A DNA stretch of 64,000 bases from Boesenbergia rotunda (taxonomy: Eukaryota; Streptophyta; Magnoliopsida; Zingiberales; Zingiberaceae). Within the stretch, counting starts at the first letter, position 1. Each line of letters starts with the position of its first letter. The stretch spans positions 62,001 to 126,000 of the forward strand of contig JAGFNQ010005673.1 in NCBI GenBank assembly GCA_024364735.1, given 5' to 3'. Of the stretch, positions 46,693 through 56,938 are shown piece after piece. The notes under the pieces are model-generated. The model was not told the DNA's origin. It made no database searches and was given only the letters and a program-made list of their open reading frames with translations. Both the position numbers and the translations under genes were made by a program.

Positions 46693-47902
46693 AAGAGAAA
46701 GAGAATTATCAACATTATCAAGTGAAGTGGAGGAATTGAGTGAAAAAGCATCCACCTCATCCAAAGAAGAAGAGGAAGTATCAACATCAAGGGTCGAGGG
46801 GGAGAAAAGACCTTCATCTCTACAAGAGCAAGAAAAGACTTCAACCTCCCCAAGGCTAAATCAAAAGAGCATATCATATGCTTTGGTTGCAACAAAAAGG
46901 GGCACTACAAGGATAAATGTCCACTAGGTAAAAATGAGGTAATTCCTAAGTCTAAGTCCATTCAATTTAATTCTAATATGGGTTGTAGGAATGAGGAAGC
47001 TCAAAAGAAAAGGAGAAAAATTCGATGCTTCACATGCGGGGAGCTAGGGCATTACCATACAAAATGTCCAAGGAAAAGAGAGCTTAAAAAGATGGAGCAC
47101 CTTAGGAGATGGGAGAAAGAAGAAAGGAGAAGGAGCTCACATCAAGGGGGAGCACCAAAGGTAAGGGGGGTAATCCCTAAATCTACTTATGCACAAAATG
47201 TTTGTATGAATGCTAGAAATGTAAACAATTGCTTGCCTAGATGTAATTTTGATTTTAAATATCATGATAGGAATAGAAACACTATTGCATGCCAAAACAC
47301 CAAGAATTCTATATTTCATGATAAATCTAGAAATTCTAGGACTAAGGACCAAAGCATAAACCCTAAGAAAGGGAGACATATGCCTAAAAAAATGGGTAGA
47401 CCTAGGAATGATCAAAGCAGGTCTAATAATCCCAAGGGTAGGAGTTTGGAAAAGGAAAATCAAGTTTTGAAAGCAAAACTTGATAAATTAGAGAAAACCT
47501 AGATAGACTCATTAGGGGGTCCAAGGGGTCAAGCATAATGCAAAAAGATCAACATCTTAGGAGTGGTAGGCCGGGTTTAGGATATCACCCTAAGAGGGCA
47601 AATGTTAGTAAAATGTCATATTTAAGGATGCCCTATAACTATGGTAGAGAAAAGGTCAAGAATGGCAAAGAAAAGCCATTTAAAGGAAAAGAAATGGAAT
47701 TGACCAAGAAAAATGTCTATAGAGTCAAGAGAGTGATAGTGGAAAGTCAAGAAGCACCGGAGGAGTATCGGTGTGGTCTTGCCTTTGTAGATGAGTTACC
47801 TAGGGAGGTAACTAGGGCTAGGAGCTCAAGGGAGAGCTCTAGAAGTCAAAATGGGATCCATGGTCAATGCATCTCAGTTGATTTTCTTCTAGGAGACTAG
47901 AT
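46693..47902 (+). pseudogene. SIRE-like gag, C-terminal part with two zinc knuckles
   Basis: Continues the gag from 39144 across the nested element: an acidic Ser/Glu-rich stretch, then a knuckle CFGCNKKGHYKDKC-like (about 46875-46920, in a shifted frame) and CFTCGELGHYHTKC (about 47029-47070). Basic regions, KENQVLKAKLDKLEK (coiled coil), RPGLGYHPKRAN and a final block to a stop at 47898-47900 follow. At least two frameshifts (near 46860 and 47490) break it. The GLGYHPK motif near the C-terminus also occurs in the nested copia gag, linking both to one lineage. Confidence 0.8.
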
Positions 47903-48319
47903 GGGCTATGGAGTGTGCCAAAGGGTTTAAAAGACTAGGGTTAGCCTTAATCCTAGGGAATTGGAACACTAAAAGTAGTTTTATGAAGAAAAGATTGAAA
48001 ATGGGATTGTAATTGAAAGAATTGAGTTTAATGTGAAAATACCATATAACATGATGTCATCAGTGTAATATGAATGAGTATGGGAGGAAGCATCAAGAAG
48101 AGATCCAAGTTAGAACTTTTAGTTAAGGCTAAATGACTCAATTCGGATGATTGTGAAATTCGTATCAATCTTGGGATTTGGGATAGTTTTGTGTGAAATT
48201 ATATTTTTCCCAGATAGATATAGGATCCATAAATCTCCCCACGAAATTTCAATTTTTTGGAGATTTGTGGAATTAGTTAGACATTTCTAAAGTTAGGACT
48301 GGGAAACTAAATTGTCAGT
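47903..48319 (+). other. Spacer between gag and the extra gene
   Basis: Non-coding. No pol domain. AT-rich with no repeats of note. Confidence 0.5.
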
Positions 48320-48474
48320 ATCAGTCGACTGCCTTCTTGGCAGTCGACTGGTCTAGAGTGAGAAACGTTCTATAAGGATCACCAGTCGACTAGTCCTAGA
48401 GTGAGAAACGTTCTGTGAGTTTTCTCAGTCAACTGCCCTAGGGGCAGTCCACTGGTCCGCGGGTTCTATAAAAG
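48320..48474 (+). promoter_or_regulatory. Internal promoter: GTCGACTG palindromes and TATA box
   Basis: A palindrome with 12-bp perfect arms CAGTCGACTGCC (48322-48333 and 48339-48350), a half site ACCAGTCGACTAG (48381-48393) and a slightly imperfect palindrome (48424-48456) precede TATAAAAG (48467-48474). The same palindrome type precedes the TATA box in both LTRs of this element. Confidence 0.6.
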
Positions 48475-48672
48475 AAAAGGGCGCGCGGGGGGCAGCCAAA
48501 ACCTAGGGTTTTGGTGTGCCACCCCGGCGATCCTTCTTCTCTCCGAGCCCATCTCTCGTCCTAAGCCTCCCTCGAGCACTAGAATCCCTTCCTAAGCCTT
48601 CCTCTACCTCAGATCTACTCCTAGGGCTAGTGAAAACTCATCTCCTCAAGCCGATCTCTCCTCACTGCCATT

Positions 48673-49950
48673 ATGAAGAGATTAGCAAAAAGGTATCATT
48701 GTTTAAGGTTCAGTGTTTCATTTAAACTATGTTTTGGAATTAATGTGATAATTTGTGCATGATTTCTTTGTTGTTTTTCCTTTGGGGGGTGTCTTGGTGT
48801 GCATGCATGTGTGTGGGATATTAGGAATATTTCTAAGAGGCCAAGGGGTGAGGGGTCATCTCACCAAGGTCAGGGACAGTCGGGAGAGTCTAGGTTCCGG
48901 TCTTTAGAATGTAAGAAACGATTTGAGAAAAATGAATTTGTCCCGATGAATTGTAGGTATTTGAATAAGGCCTACTTTCAGGAAAAATCACCCCAAATCA
49001 CCGAGATGGTCACCCACTTTGGGATAAAATAGCTACTGTATTGTCAACATGATATTAATGTTGACTTATGCAAGGAATTATATGCCAATCTGACTTGCAT
49101 TAATTCTGAAAATAACTTGTATGAATCTAGAGTAGCCGGAGTCACCATCCCTTTTTCAGTCATGGTTTTGGCTAGGTTTTTAGAGTGTCGGACATCCAAT
49201 AATGTAAACACTTATTTTCCTAATGTTATTGAGCCTTTTGAGTTTCCTGATGTCACCATCGATCAGATTCATCTGCATTACTTTAGGAGGCATAGGCATG
49301 AGTCTGAGCGCATTTTTGATGCCAAGTCTATGAGTCCCTTCAGTCATGTGTTATACAAGATTGTTTTAGAGTGTCTCCTACCCATCGTCACCAAGGGAAG
49401 GGCAAGGATCCGATTGCCTCATCTAGTGATGATGTATGCCCTAGAGAGGAGGTTGGATATAGACGTCTCCCTCCATGTAGTTACCTCCATCTGCCATTTT
49501 TCCCAAAGTGTTAATGGGAAAATCTACATGCCCTTCTGCCACGTTCTGACCGAGTTTTTTCAGTTATGGTTTGGTATCCATGTCACTAGTGGTCAGGTCA
49601 GGCACCTGTCCAAGGACTACGACCAGATTGACACACACCAACTGTCCTTGGCAGGTATTGAGAGTCGGCAGGGGCAGTTTGTGTGGAGGCAACGTCCAGA
49701 GTCTTCCAGCTCGAATGAGGAGCCTGCTGCGGGAGTTACACATGAGGAGTTTACTCAGCTTCGATCGGAGGTTCATGGCCTCCGGGAGGACCTCGAGAGC
49801 TTTCAACAGCATCAGCTGGGATTTCAGGAGACCATTCAGGGGGAGGTCCAGGGGATCCGGAGTCGACAGGACGAGATGTATGAGATGCTCCGACAGATGC
49901 ATCTCTCATATCAGGCCCCTCCTCCTCCAGGCGATGACGACATGATCTGA
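48673..49950 (+). pseudogene. Extra gene: putative plant transposon protein, spliced
   Basis: Exon 1 is 48673-48692 (MKRLAK plus two bases) and exon 2 is 48825-49950; the 132-nt intron has GTATCA...ATATTAG and keeps the frame. The predicted product is 381 residues with one in-frame TAG (49030-49032), probably a former Trp. Exon 2 starts basic (ISKRPRGEGSS), then RFRSLECKKRFEKNEFVPMN and, after the stop, LCKELYANL, VAGVTIPFSVMVLARFL and FCHVLTEFFQLWFGI. This matches my recollection of the plant domain called 'putative plant transposon protein'. The C-terminal 80 residues form a coiled coil (LRSEVHGLREDLESFQQ) with a Pro tail. A TATA box lies 200 bp upstream. It sits where pol should be, in gag's orientation. 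Function unknown. Confidence 0.68.
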
Positions 49951-51160
49951 TGGGATGACACGACATTTAGAGCGACTTCGTGTTGAGAGCATTTTTATTT
50001 GATGTATTCCTATATCTCTCAAACACTCATTGTTCTGAAAATTGTATCATTTTCATGACTTCAGGGCTTTGGCCCCTGCTACTTTCTCATGTTTTATTTC
50101 ATGACTGTCTTTATGTTTTTATGTATGATACATTTATGTTCATGCAATATTATGTGGTTTTATGTCATGGTTTGATTTTGACTTGCATTATTGTTTTTAT
50201 GTTATGATACATGAGTTGAGTTTTGTTTGAAACTAGTAAATTGTTTTGATGATATGCTATGGTTTCAAGTTAAAAATCTTTATCTATGCTTTCATGATAT
50301 ATTTTGAAATTGTATATTGGTTGTTTTGCCTATATTTATTGGTTGTTATTGGATGATCAATTTTTTTTAAAAATAAAGGCATAAGGAGGATTTTCATGAG
50401 TTCTAAGGTTAAGAGGTAAAGAGGGGGAGCTTTGTCAAAATGAGAAATGAATATGAAAAAGTGGAGAATTGAAACCCATTCTATGTGTGGAATGTGAATG
50501 AACAAGGGTGCCAAACACATAGAAGAGTGAAGAAATGATAAAGTTGATACAAAAGTGCAAATTTTTGAGGAATTTTAGGATTGTACCAAAATTCAAGCAC
50601 GTTTGTTGTTTTTCATGAACCAATATTTTTCTAGGATAGAGTATATTCTAACAAACGTGTTTGCAAAATTTTATATTTTTTAAAATTTTCTAAAATTTTC
50701 TAGGGGTTTCTGAAATTCGGTTGGAATTTCAGAAACAGGCGTATCAGTCGACTGCCCTGGGGGCAGTCGACTGGTAGTTAGGGCAGAATGTTTATTTGTG
50801 ATTTCTGAGGGGTTTTCAGAAATCTGATTGAGTTCTATTTGGCACCAGGGGTAGGATTGCTTGGGGTAATCTTTTTGATGGTGTCAAAGGGGGAGAACTT
50901 GGGTGTTAAGTTAGGTTTGGGTTGAAACTTAACTTTGATTGATTTGTTAAACTTTGGAGTTAAGTTGGGATAACATAACCGGTGGTTGTGAGTGGAGTTA
51001 AGTTGGGAGAACATAACTTGGTATGGGCAATGAGAATTGAAAATTGAGAGAAAACATAGGTTAAGGAGAGGTTGTTCTTGTGTGTTATGCTTTGATTTTC
51101 AATTGCTTTTGCTATTGTTATTGTTATATGCTTACCTAACATAACATATTGCCACACATC
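49951..51160 (+). other. 3' non-coding region of the SIRE-like element
   Basis: T-rich region with many TTATG words, then a further GTCGACTG palindrome (50744-50775) and AACTTAAC-type repeats before the purine tract at 51161. No gene. Confidence 0.5.
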
Positions 51161-51174
51161 AAAAAGAGAGAGAT

Positions 51175-52162
51175 TATTGGGGCAATCGACCCTGAGATGA
51201 TGTGGAGGATCATGGTGTTTTGATGTGTGCGGTCAATATGGTTAAGTTAGGATTTGTTGTTAGACTAATATGTGTACATGAGTGTGCAGGTGTACAGGTA
51301 CACATGGACTTGGTTGATGTCTTCGAGTGAAGGATGGCATGGAGGCAAGCTGGAGGCTTGCATGCGCATCCGAGGGACCATGGATAGTAGGGACGATGAG
51401 CCGAGGGATGCAGACTTCGAGGCGTACGTGAAGGGTGGCATGGAGGCAGCTGGAGGCTTGCGTGCGCATCCAAGGGACGAGGGCCGAAGATGAATAGGGC
51501 GTGAAGGCAACAGTCGAGGATGCTGGTGAAGAGTCAACCGGGTTGTAAGGGTCTGAGTATGAGTGTTTGTACTCAGGGGCTAAGCCGGGAGGGTTCGAGT
51601 GCAGAGTGACATGTACTCAGGGAGTGTAACCCTAGGCTTAGGTGTGTACCAATCGACTGGCCCATGGGCAGTCGACTGGTGTTGACTGGAACAACTGACT
51701 GGATTTGAACGTTGTACTATAACGGTCGAATCTGAGTGGGACCAGTCGACTGCCCCAGGGGCAGTCGACTGGTGGCGACTGTTTCATACTTGAGCTCTAT
51801 TTAAAGGAGCTCGTTTCAGGCTACTAGCTCTTGGCGAAACTTGCTTGGTCAAAGCTAGTTAGTAGCCTTGTGATCTCAGGTAGTGTCCAGGCATTGTGGA
51901 AAGGTTTCTCCACCTACAAGGAGTTACACGATCAAGCCGGAGGTGCTCCGGGGAATCATCCACCGACGGATTAGGGATCGCCCACCTTACGGGCAACCGT
52001 GGAGTAGGAGTTTATCTCCGAACCACGTAAATCATAAGTGTTCTTAGCTGTTAGTCTTGTTTTTTTACTTTAGATTTCCACTTGCGCAACTAACCCTGTA
52101 GGAAGAACGCATCAAAAAGTGTTATTCACCTCCCCCCCTCTAGCAACGTCAACGATCTTACA
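51175..52162 (+). mobile_element. 3' LTR of the SIRE-like element
   Basis: 988 bp, starting TATTGGGG where the 5' LTR has TGTTGGGG, and ending GATCTTACA. It has a single copy of the 269-bp segment. The palindrome 51741-51773 is perfect, and TATTTAAAG (51798-51806) lies 25 bp beyond. Confidence 0.9.
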
Positions 52163-52167
52163 CCTGG

Positions 52168-53389
52168 CTCTTAACAGCTTGCTAACTTCTTCTCTGATAG
52201 CCTTGTCCTGCTCGGGTGGAAAATGTCTTTGCCTCTGTTTCACTGGCCGAGCTCCAGGGATCACATGCAAGTGATGCATGGCTAGAGCCGGGGGGACTCC
52301 TTTGATTTCCTCGACAGCCTAGGTGAAGACATCTCGATGGCTCTACAAGCAGTCGATCAGGCGACTTCTCAACTCCAGTGCAAGGTCAGCGGCAATCCTA
52401 ATGACTCTCTCCATCTGTTGACGGTGGTTCTGGACCTCTTCACTCTTGACCTTCCTCCATTCTTCTTTGAGTCCTTCCTCCTCTCGTGGGTCGGCGAGAT
52501 CAATCTGCAGAGCTTCGTGAGACTTCGGATTCTTACGGAAATCTGATCTGACTTCCCCACTGTAGAATCACCGAGACGCTATCTGGTCTCCCTTAATCTC
52601 GACCACCTGACCGCCTATCAGAAACTTGATCTTCTGGTGGTAGACCGAGACCACCGTCTAGAATATGCTGAGTGTCGGGCGCCCAAGGATGGCTTGTAGG
52701 AGGAGGGAGTATCGACATCCTGGAAGGGAGTCCTCCTTGTCCTCTCTAGTGTGTCACTACCCAGCGACAGCGATAGGGCAATTTTCCCTATCGGCTATAC
52801 TCGATACCCGGTGAATCTGAAGAATGGAGTCGAATTGGATGCAGTTCATCTTCATCAATCTACATTTGATCTAGGACAACCTTATATAGGATGTTCACGG
52901 AACTACCTATATCCACGATGATACACTTAACCTCATAATTTGCAATGCACGTAAGAATTACTAGGGTGTCTTCGTGGGGAGATTCTACGTCCTCTAAGTC
53001 CTCAGGGCCAAAGGAGATTGTAGGGCCCTGATGTTGGCTTCATCTCGTCCCGATGGTGTAGTTCTCCAGCCGACGGGTGTGAACCTTCCTCGCTCAGTGG
53101 GAATCTCCTCCGGTAGGTCCTCCCGAGATCACCCCCACATGGTCGGAAGGCGGACCACGTGCAGGAGCCTTGCCCTTCTTGGGGTCTCGTTCTAATGAGG
53201 GAGACCGACGAGGTGCAGCCTCCTGACTCCTCCCCCTCGAACATGACCGAGGGCGATGTAGGGCTTCGTTTTCTCCCGACGGTCGATTACGAGGAGAAAA
53301 GCTCCGCCGAAGGGACCTCCGGCAATATCCCATCTTCTTCCACTTCCTCCGAGGTTTAGGATCTACTTACTCAATTTTTTTCTTCAAAA
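52168..53389 (-). pseudogene. Tat gag-pol: start of RT, protease, gag tail
   Basis: Continues the Tat frame to the right of the SIRE-like insertion. On the minus strand: 53340-53100 basic Arg/Ser-rich gag tail (RPSGENEALHRPRS). About 52990-52700 is a retropepsin-like protease, reading ILTCIANYEVKCIIVD then GSSVNILY (the usual D-x-G-S-S; position of Asp-Ile-Gly here). 52240-52168 has FPPEQDKAIREEVSKLL, the lead into reverse transcriptase. Many stops. Confidence 0.8.
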
Positions 53390-53394
53390 CATGG

Positions 53395-53806
53395 TGTTAC
53401 GAGATTAGCACGGAAAAACGGCAACAGGAATAATAAAGAACACACCAGATTTACGTGGAAAACCCTTGAGGGGAAAAAAACTACGGGCGGAGGAGAAAAA
53501 ATCAATAAGAACGACGGAATACAAAGTCTACAACTCTTATACCATAATAAAGTAAAGAGAAGTAGAGAAAAGGAGAGGTAGAGAAAAGAAAGAAGAGATA
53601 ACCAAAAAGCTTTCTTGATTGATTGATTCAACTTGTCTATGAGATACACAATTTATAGGGACCTTAGAATACTTAGTCAAATAAAAAATTAATAACAAAA
53701 CTGTTAATTAACAGATTTATAAAGAATCTGTTAATTAACATATTAATAAGAAAATATCTAATAAATATTAACGGATTAAACAGAATTCGGGTCACCAAAT
53801 TCTAAC
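53395..53806 (-). mobile_element. 3' LTR of the small copia
   Basis: 412 bp, TGTTACGAG...TTCTAACA on the plus strand, i.e. TGTTAGAATT at the element's sense start. Confidence 0.93.
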
Positions 53807-53814
53807 AATCTCCA

Positions 53815-54083
53815 CCTTGACGCGAATTCCACAAATCTTCAAATGAACATTCTCCACCTTTTTCACAAAAGTCCCACAGGCAAATCTCAGCATCTACCAT
53901 CAACCAAGTCCAAGTAATGCTTTGTCCTCTCATGAAACATCTGATCCTTCGTGAAGAAAATAACACTCTGACTATCACAAAAGACTGTAGTAATCTGTAA
54001 GTCTTCGCTAAGCTCACTGAAGAGTCCTTTCGGCCAAATAGCTTCCTTACAAGCTTTCCGTAAGTGATCTTCTTTTATCCATA
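53815..54083 (-). pseudogene. Copia RNase H remnants
   Basis: Minus-strand pieces DKRRSLT (about 54065, the usual lead into the Tork-type RNase H) and then EACKEAIWPKGLFSELSEDL, FCDSQSVIF and FHERTKHY. The sequence between the first two and the end of the domain is missing. It follows the stop of the gag-protease frame directly, so a deletion took out integrase and reverse transcriptase. Confidence 0.85.
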
Positions 54084-55334
54084 TCACCTTGTGACGGCAA
54101 CATCACCTATTATTGTGGATCCCTGCAGAACATATAAACAGGCGGTTCTCCTTAGTCCCTTCATCACAACAAGAGACCCTTTACTGACCTTCACAGCTCC
54201 ACCTTCACCAGTGTACTTGTATCCTTTAGAATCAAGAACACTCAAAGAGATCATATTTCTCTTCAAATCAGGAACGTGTCTCACATTACCAAGTGTCCGA
54301 ATGACACCATCAAACATTTTAATTTTGACCGTACCAATACCAGCAATTCTGTAAGATGTATTATTGCCCATCAAAACGGCACCACTCGAAACCGTTTCAT
54401 ATGTTGAAAACCAGTCCCGATTGGGACACATATGAAACGTACAACCAGAATCAAGAATCCATTCCTCACTCTTCTTCAAATCAGCATCTGAGGCAACAAG
54501 AAGTTCACCATCACTGTAATTTTCGGCAACATCAGCCTTACCAGTCTTCTCTGATTGTTTTTCCTTCGAATTTTCACCTGCCCTTTTATTCTTATTCTGT
54601 AGCTTATAACATTCAGATTTGATGTGACCCTTCTTCTTGCAATAATTACATATCTTATCGCTATTTCTGGATTTCGATCTGCCCCTGATATTACCATCAG
54701 AGTCTTCCTCCTGAGTCTTTCCTCGAATAATAAGACCCTCACTCTGAGTCTCAGATTCTTCGACAAGCTGTTTCATTTTCTCTTTTGAGAATAATGAATC
54801 ATAAACTTCATTCAAAGTAAGAGTATCACGACTATATAAAATAGTATCTCGAAAAGCCGTATATGACGAGGGTAAAGAACATAGTAAGATCAATGCTAAA
54901 TCTTCATCGTCATATTTGACCTCCAAAGCCTCTAAGTCAGAGACAATTTCCTTAAACACGGTCAAGTGATCTCTTAACGACGTACCTTCTGCCATGCGAT
55001 GAGAATACAAACGTTGTTTCAGACCCAGTTTGCTCGTAAGACTTTTTCTCATGCACAACTGCTCCAGTTTTAGCCATAGTGCAGCAGCGGATTTCTCCTT
55101 CAAAACATCCTGTAAAATCTCATTCGATAGGTGAAGGTAGATCTGAGATAGAGTTTTTCGATCCTTACGTTCCTTTTCCTCCTTTGTCCATGACGAGGGC
55201 ATGTTGTCTACCCCGAACAGTGCGTCGTCTAAGTCCATATGGGCTAGCACCGCTCGCATCTTAACCTGCCATAGCGTAAATCTGGTGTTGTGATCCAAAA
55301 GCGGAATATCATACTTCATGCTTACCGTTGTCAT
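54084..55334 (-). CDS. Copia gag-protease polyprotein, open, 416 aa
   Basis: Uninterrupted from ATG at 55334 (MTTVSMKYDIPLLD). Gag core with LWLKLEQLCMRKSLTSKL and GTSLRDHLTVFKEIVSDLEA (UBN2 type), then DTLTLNEVYDSLFSKE, a zinc knuckle CNYCKKKGHIKSEC at about residues 231-244, a Lys/Glu-rich linker, and the aspartic protease (WILDSGCTFHMCPNRDWF, residues about 292-309, active site Asp-Ser-Gly). It ends 10-20 residues into the usual link to integrase (ACLYVLQGSTIIGDV). This is the Tnt1/Tork type of copia. It is the best-preserved retroelement reading frame in the window; with no polymerase or integrase it is non-autonomous. The start follows the primer site by 45 bp. Confidence 0.93.
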   Translation of the reverse strand: MTTVSMKYDIPLLDHNTRFTLWQVKMRAVLAHMDLDDALFGVDNMPSSWTKEEKERKDRKTLSQIYLHLSNEILQDVLKEKSAAALWLKLEQLCMRKSLTSKLGLKQRLYSHRMAEGTSLRDHLTVFKEIVSDLEALEVKYDDEDLALILLCSLPSSYTAFRDTILYSRDTLTLNEVYDSLFSKEKMKQLVEESETQSEGLIIRGKTQEEDSDGNIRGRSKSRNSDKICNYCKKKGHIKSECYKLQNKNKRAGENSKEKQSEKTGKADVAENYSDGELLVASDADLKKSEEWILDSGCTFHMCPNRDWFSTYETVSSGAVLMGNNTSYRIAGIGTVKIKMFDGVIRTLGNVRHVPDLKRNMISLSVLDSKGYKYTGEGGAVKVSKGSLVVMKGLRRTACLYVLQGSTIIGDVAVTR

Positions 55335-55380
55335 TAATCCCGTTTGAAATCCTCAAAACCAACCTGGCTCTGATACCACT

Positions 55381-55792
55381 TGTTACGAGATTAGCACGGA
55401 AAAACGGCAACAGGAATAATAGAGAACACACCAGATTTACGTGGAAAACCCTTGACGGGAAAAAAACCACGGGCAGAGGAGGAAAAATCAATAAGAACAA
55501 GGAATACAAAGTCTACAACTCTTATACCATAATAAAGTAAAGAGAAGTAGAGAAAAGGAGAGGTAGAGAAAAGAAAGAAGAGATAACCAAAAAGCTTTCT
55601 TGATTGATTGATTCAACTTGTCTATGAGATACACAATTTATAGGGACCTTAGAATACTTAGTCAAATAAAAAATTAATAACAAAACTGTTAATTAACATA
55701 TTTATAAAGAATCTGTTAATTAACATATTAATAAGAAAATATCTAATAAATATTAACGGATTAAATAGAATTCGGGTCACCAAATTCTAACA
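55381..55792 (-). mobile_element. 5' LTR of the small copia
   Basis: 412 bp, almost identical to 53395-53806 in the last 270 bp (plus strand), with most differences in the first 125 bp. Confidence 0.93.
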
Positions 55793-55797
55793 CATGG

Positions 55798-56889
55798 CAT
55801 TCCTCGGTGGAGTGCATTGTACTACCATCGATGTTGTAGTACCTCATCAGCGGCTCTGGTTACTGGGTGTCAACTGTCTCCACCAGCTTTCGTTTACCAG
55901 CCCACTGGTCTTTCCCTAGGCGAAGATCTTTTCCTCGGGCTGGAGCTAGAGGTTCCCTCCTCTCTGACCGTATAACGGTCTGAGCAGGGACCCCGACTGG
56001 TTCCTTGTAGCAGGCGTGTTGCACTTCTTCCACATTGACGTGCTTGACAGAACGCCCTAGCAAGTCATCGAAGTTGGTAGATGGCTTCTTTACTAAAGAT
56101 CGAAAGAAATCCCCTTCAGAGAGCCCATGAGTGCAGGCGCTGACGAGGATCTCCGATGTCGCGGTTGACACATCCTGCATCACTCGGTTGAACCGCTGGA
56201 TGTAATCTTTGAGGGGTTCTTTCAGCTTCTGCTTGAGGGCGAATAAGTTCAACGTCGTCTTCTGATAGCGATGGTTGCTGGCAAAATGATGGAGGAAGGC
56301 AGTTCTAAACTCCAGGAAGGAGTTGATGGAATCCTGGGGCAGCCTCTAGAACCATCGTTGGGCGGCCCCCGATAGGGTGTTCAAGAACACCCGACACTTA
56401 CGCCATCAGTGTACTGGTGCAGGACTGCCGCATTCTCGAGCTTGTAGACATGAACTTCAGGATTTGTCTTTCCATCGTAGTCGACAATCCCAGGCCTGCG
56501 GAACTACTTCAGCATGAGATCTTCCACAATCTCCAGTGAGAAAGGGTAGAGGGTTCCTTTGAGAAGGCCTAAGGATCTTCCCTCTTCCCTAGTCCTACCT
56601 CCTGCCTCAATGCGTTGGAGGCTACTAAGTTGGTCTTCTCCAAATCTCCTAGAGAATCTCGTCGGTGTACCGGGACTGCTTCGGCGTGTCCCACCGGTGG
56701 TGAGACAGATCTCCGTTGTTGGGGATGAGAGGTGGAGATCCTGGGGATCTCCCCTTGCACAGAAGATACTCGCCGTGAGGCAACCTGCTCGATTTGGTAC
56801 TGTTCAATTGCACCTTTGACAACATTGGCCACCAGGCGATCTAGTTCCTCTTTCGTCAGAACGATGGATTGTCCCTCCGGCTCTGCCAT
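55798..56889 (-). pseudogene. Tat gag
   Basis: Starts MAEPEGQSIVLTKEELDRLV (ATG 56889-56887), shortly after the Tat primer site. It continues to ISTSHPQQRRSVSPPVGH and, after stops and a shift near 56400-56350, the gag core (56252-55860) with FALKQKLKEPLKDYIQRFNR and ACTHGLSEGDFFRSLVKKP, the typical gypsy gag pattern (RFxxxxxx...GL...F..SL). It is interrupted at 55797 by the small copia and resumes at 53389 with the basic tail. Confidence 0.85.
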
Positions 56890-56916
56890 CGGTGCTCCTT
56901 CTGGTGCTTTGATAGT

Positions 56917-56934
56917 TTCCCACAGACGGCGCCA
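56917..56934 (-). other. Tat primer binding site
   Basis: The minus strand reads TGGCGCCGTCTGTGGGAA, the primer site characteristic of many Tat-group elements, 4 bases from the LTR end GGAACA. Confidence 0.88.
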
Positions 56935-56938
56935 GACT

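Larger units (their letters stand above)
37428..52162 (+). mobile_element. SIRE-like copia element with gag and an extra spliced gene, no pol
   Basis: LTRs at 37428-38679 and 51175-52162. Flanks CCCGG (37423-37427) and CCTGG (52163-52167) match at 4 of 5. The primer site TGGTATCAGAGC is at 38682-38693 and the purine tract AAAAAGAGAGAGAT at 51161-51174. The interior has gag (split by the nested 39145-46687 element), then a gene with its own TATA box and intron (48467-49950). No protease, integrase, reverse transcriptase or RNase H is found in about 5 kb of interior. The element sits in the Tat reverse transcriptase, which reads on when it is removed. Confidence 0.88.
53395..55792 (-). mobile_element. 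Small copia deletion derivative with gag-protease
   Basis: Perfect 5-bp duplications CATGG (53390-53394 and 55793-55797). Two 412-bp LTRs (53395-53806 and 55381-55792) differ by about eight or nine positions by eye (about 2%). Primer site TGGTATCAGAGCC (55379-55367, minus strand) and purine tract AAGGTGGAGATT. The interior has an uninterrupted gag-protease frame and then only shreds of RNase H. Integrase and reverse transcriptase are missing. It lies in the Tat gag. Confidence 0.93.
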
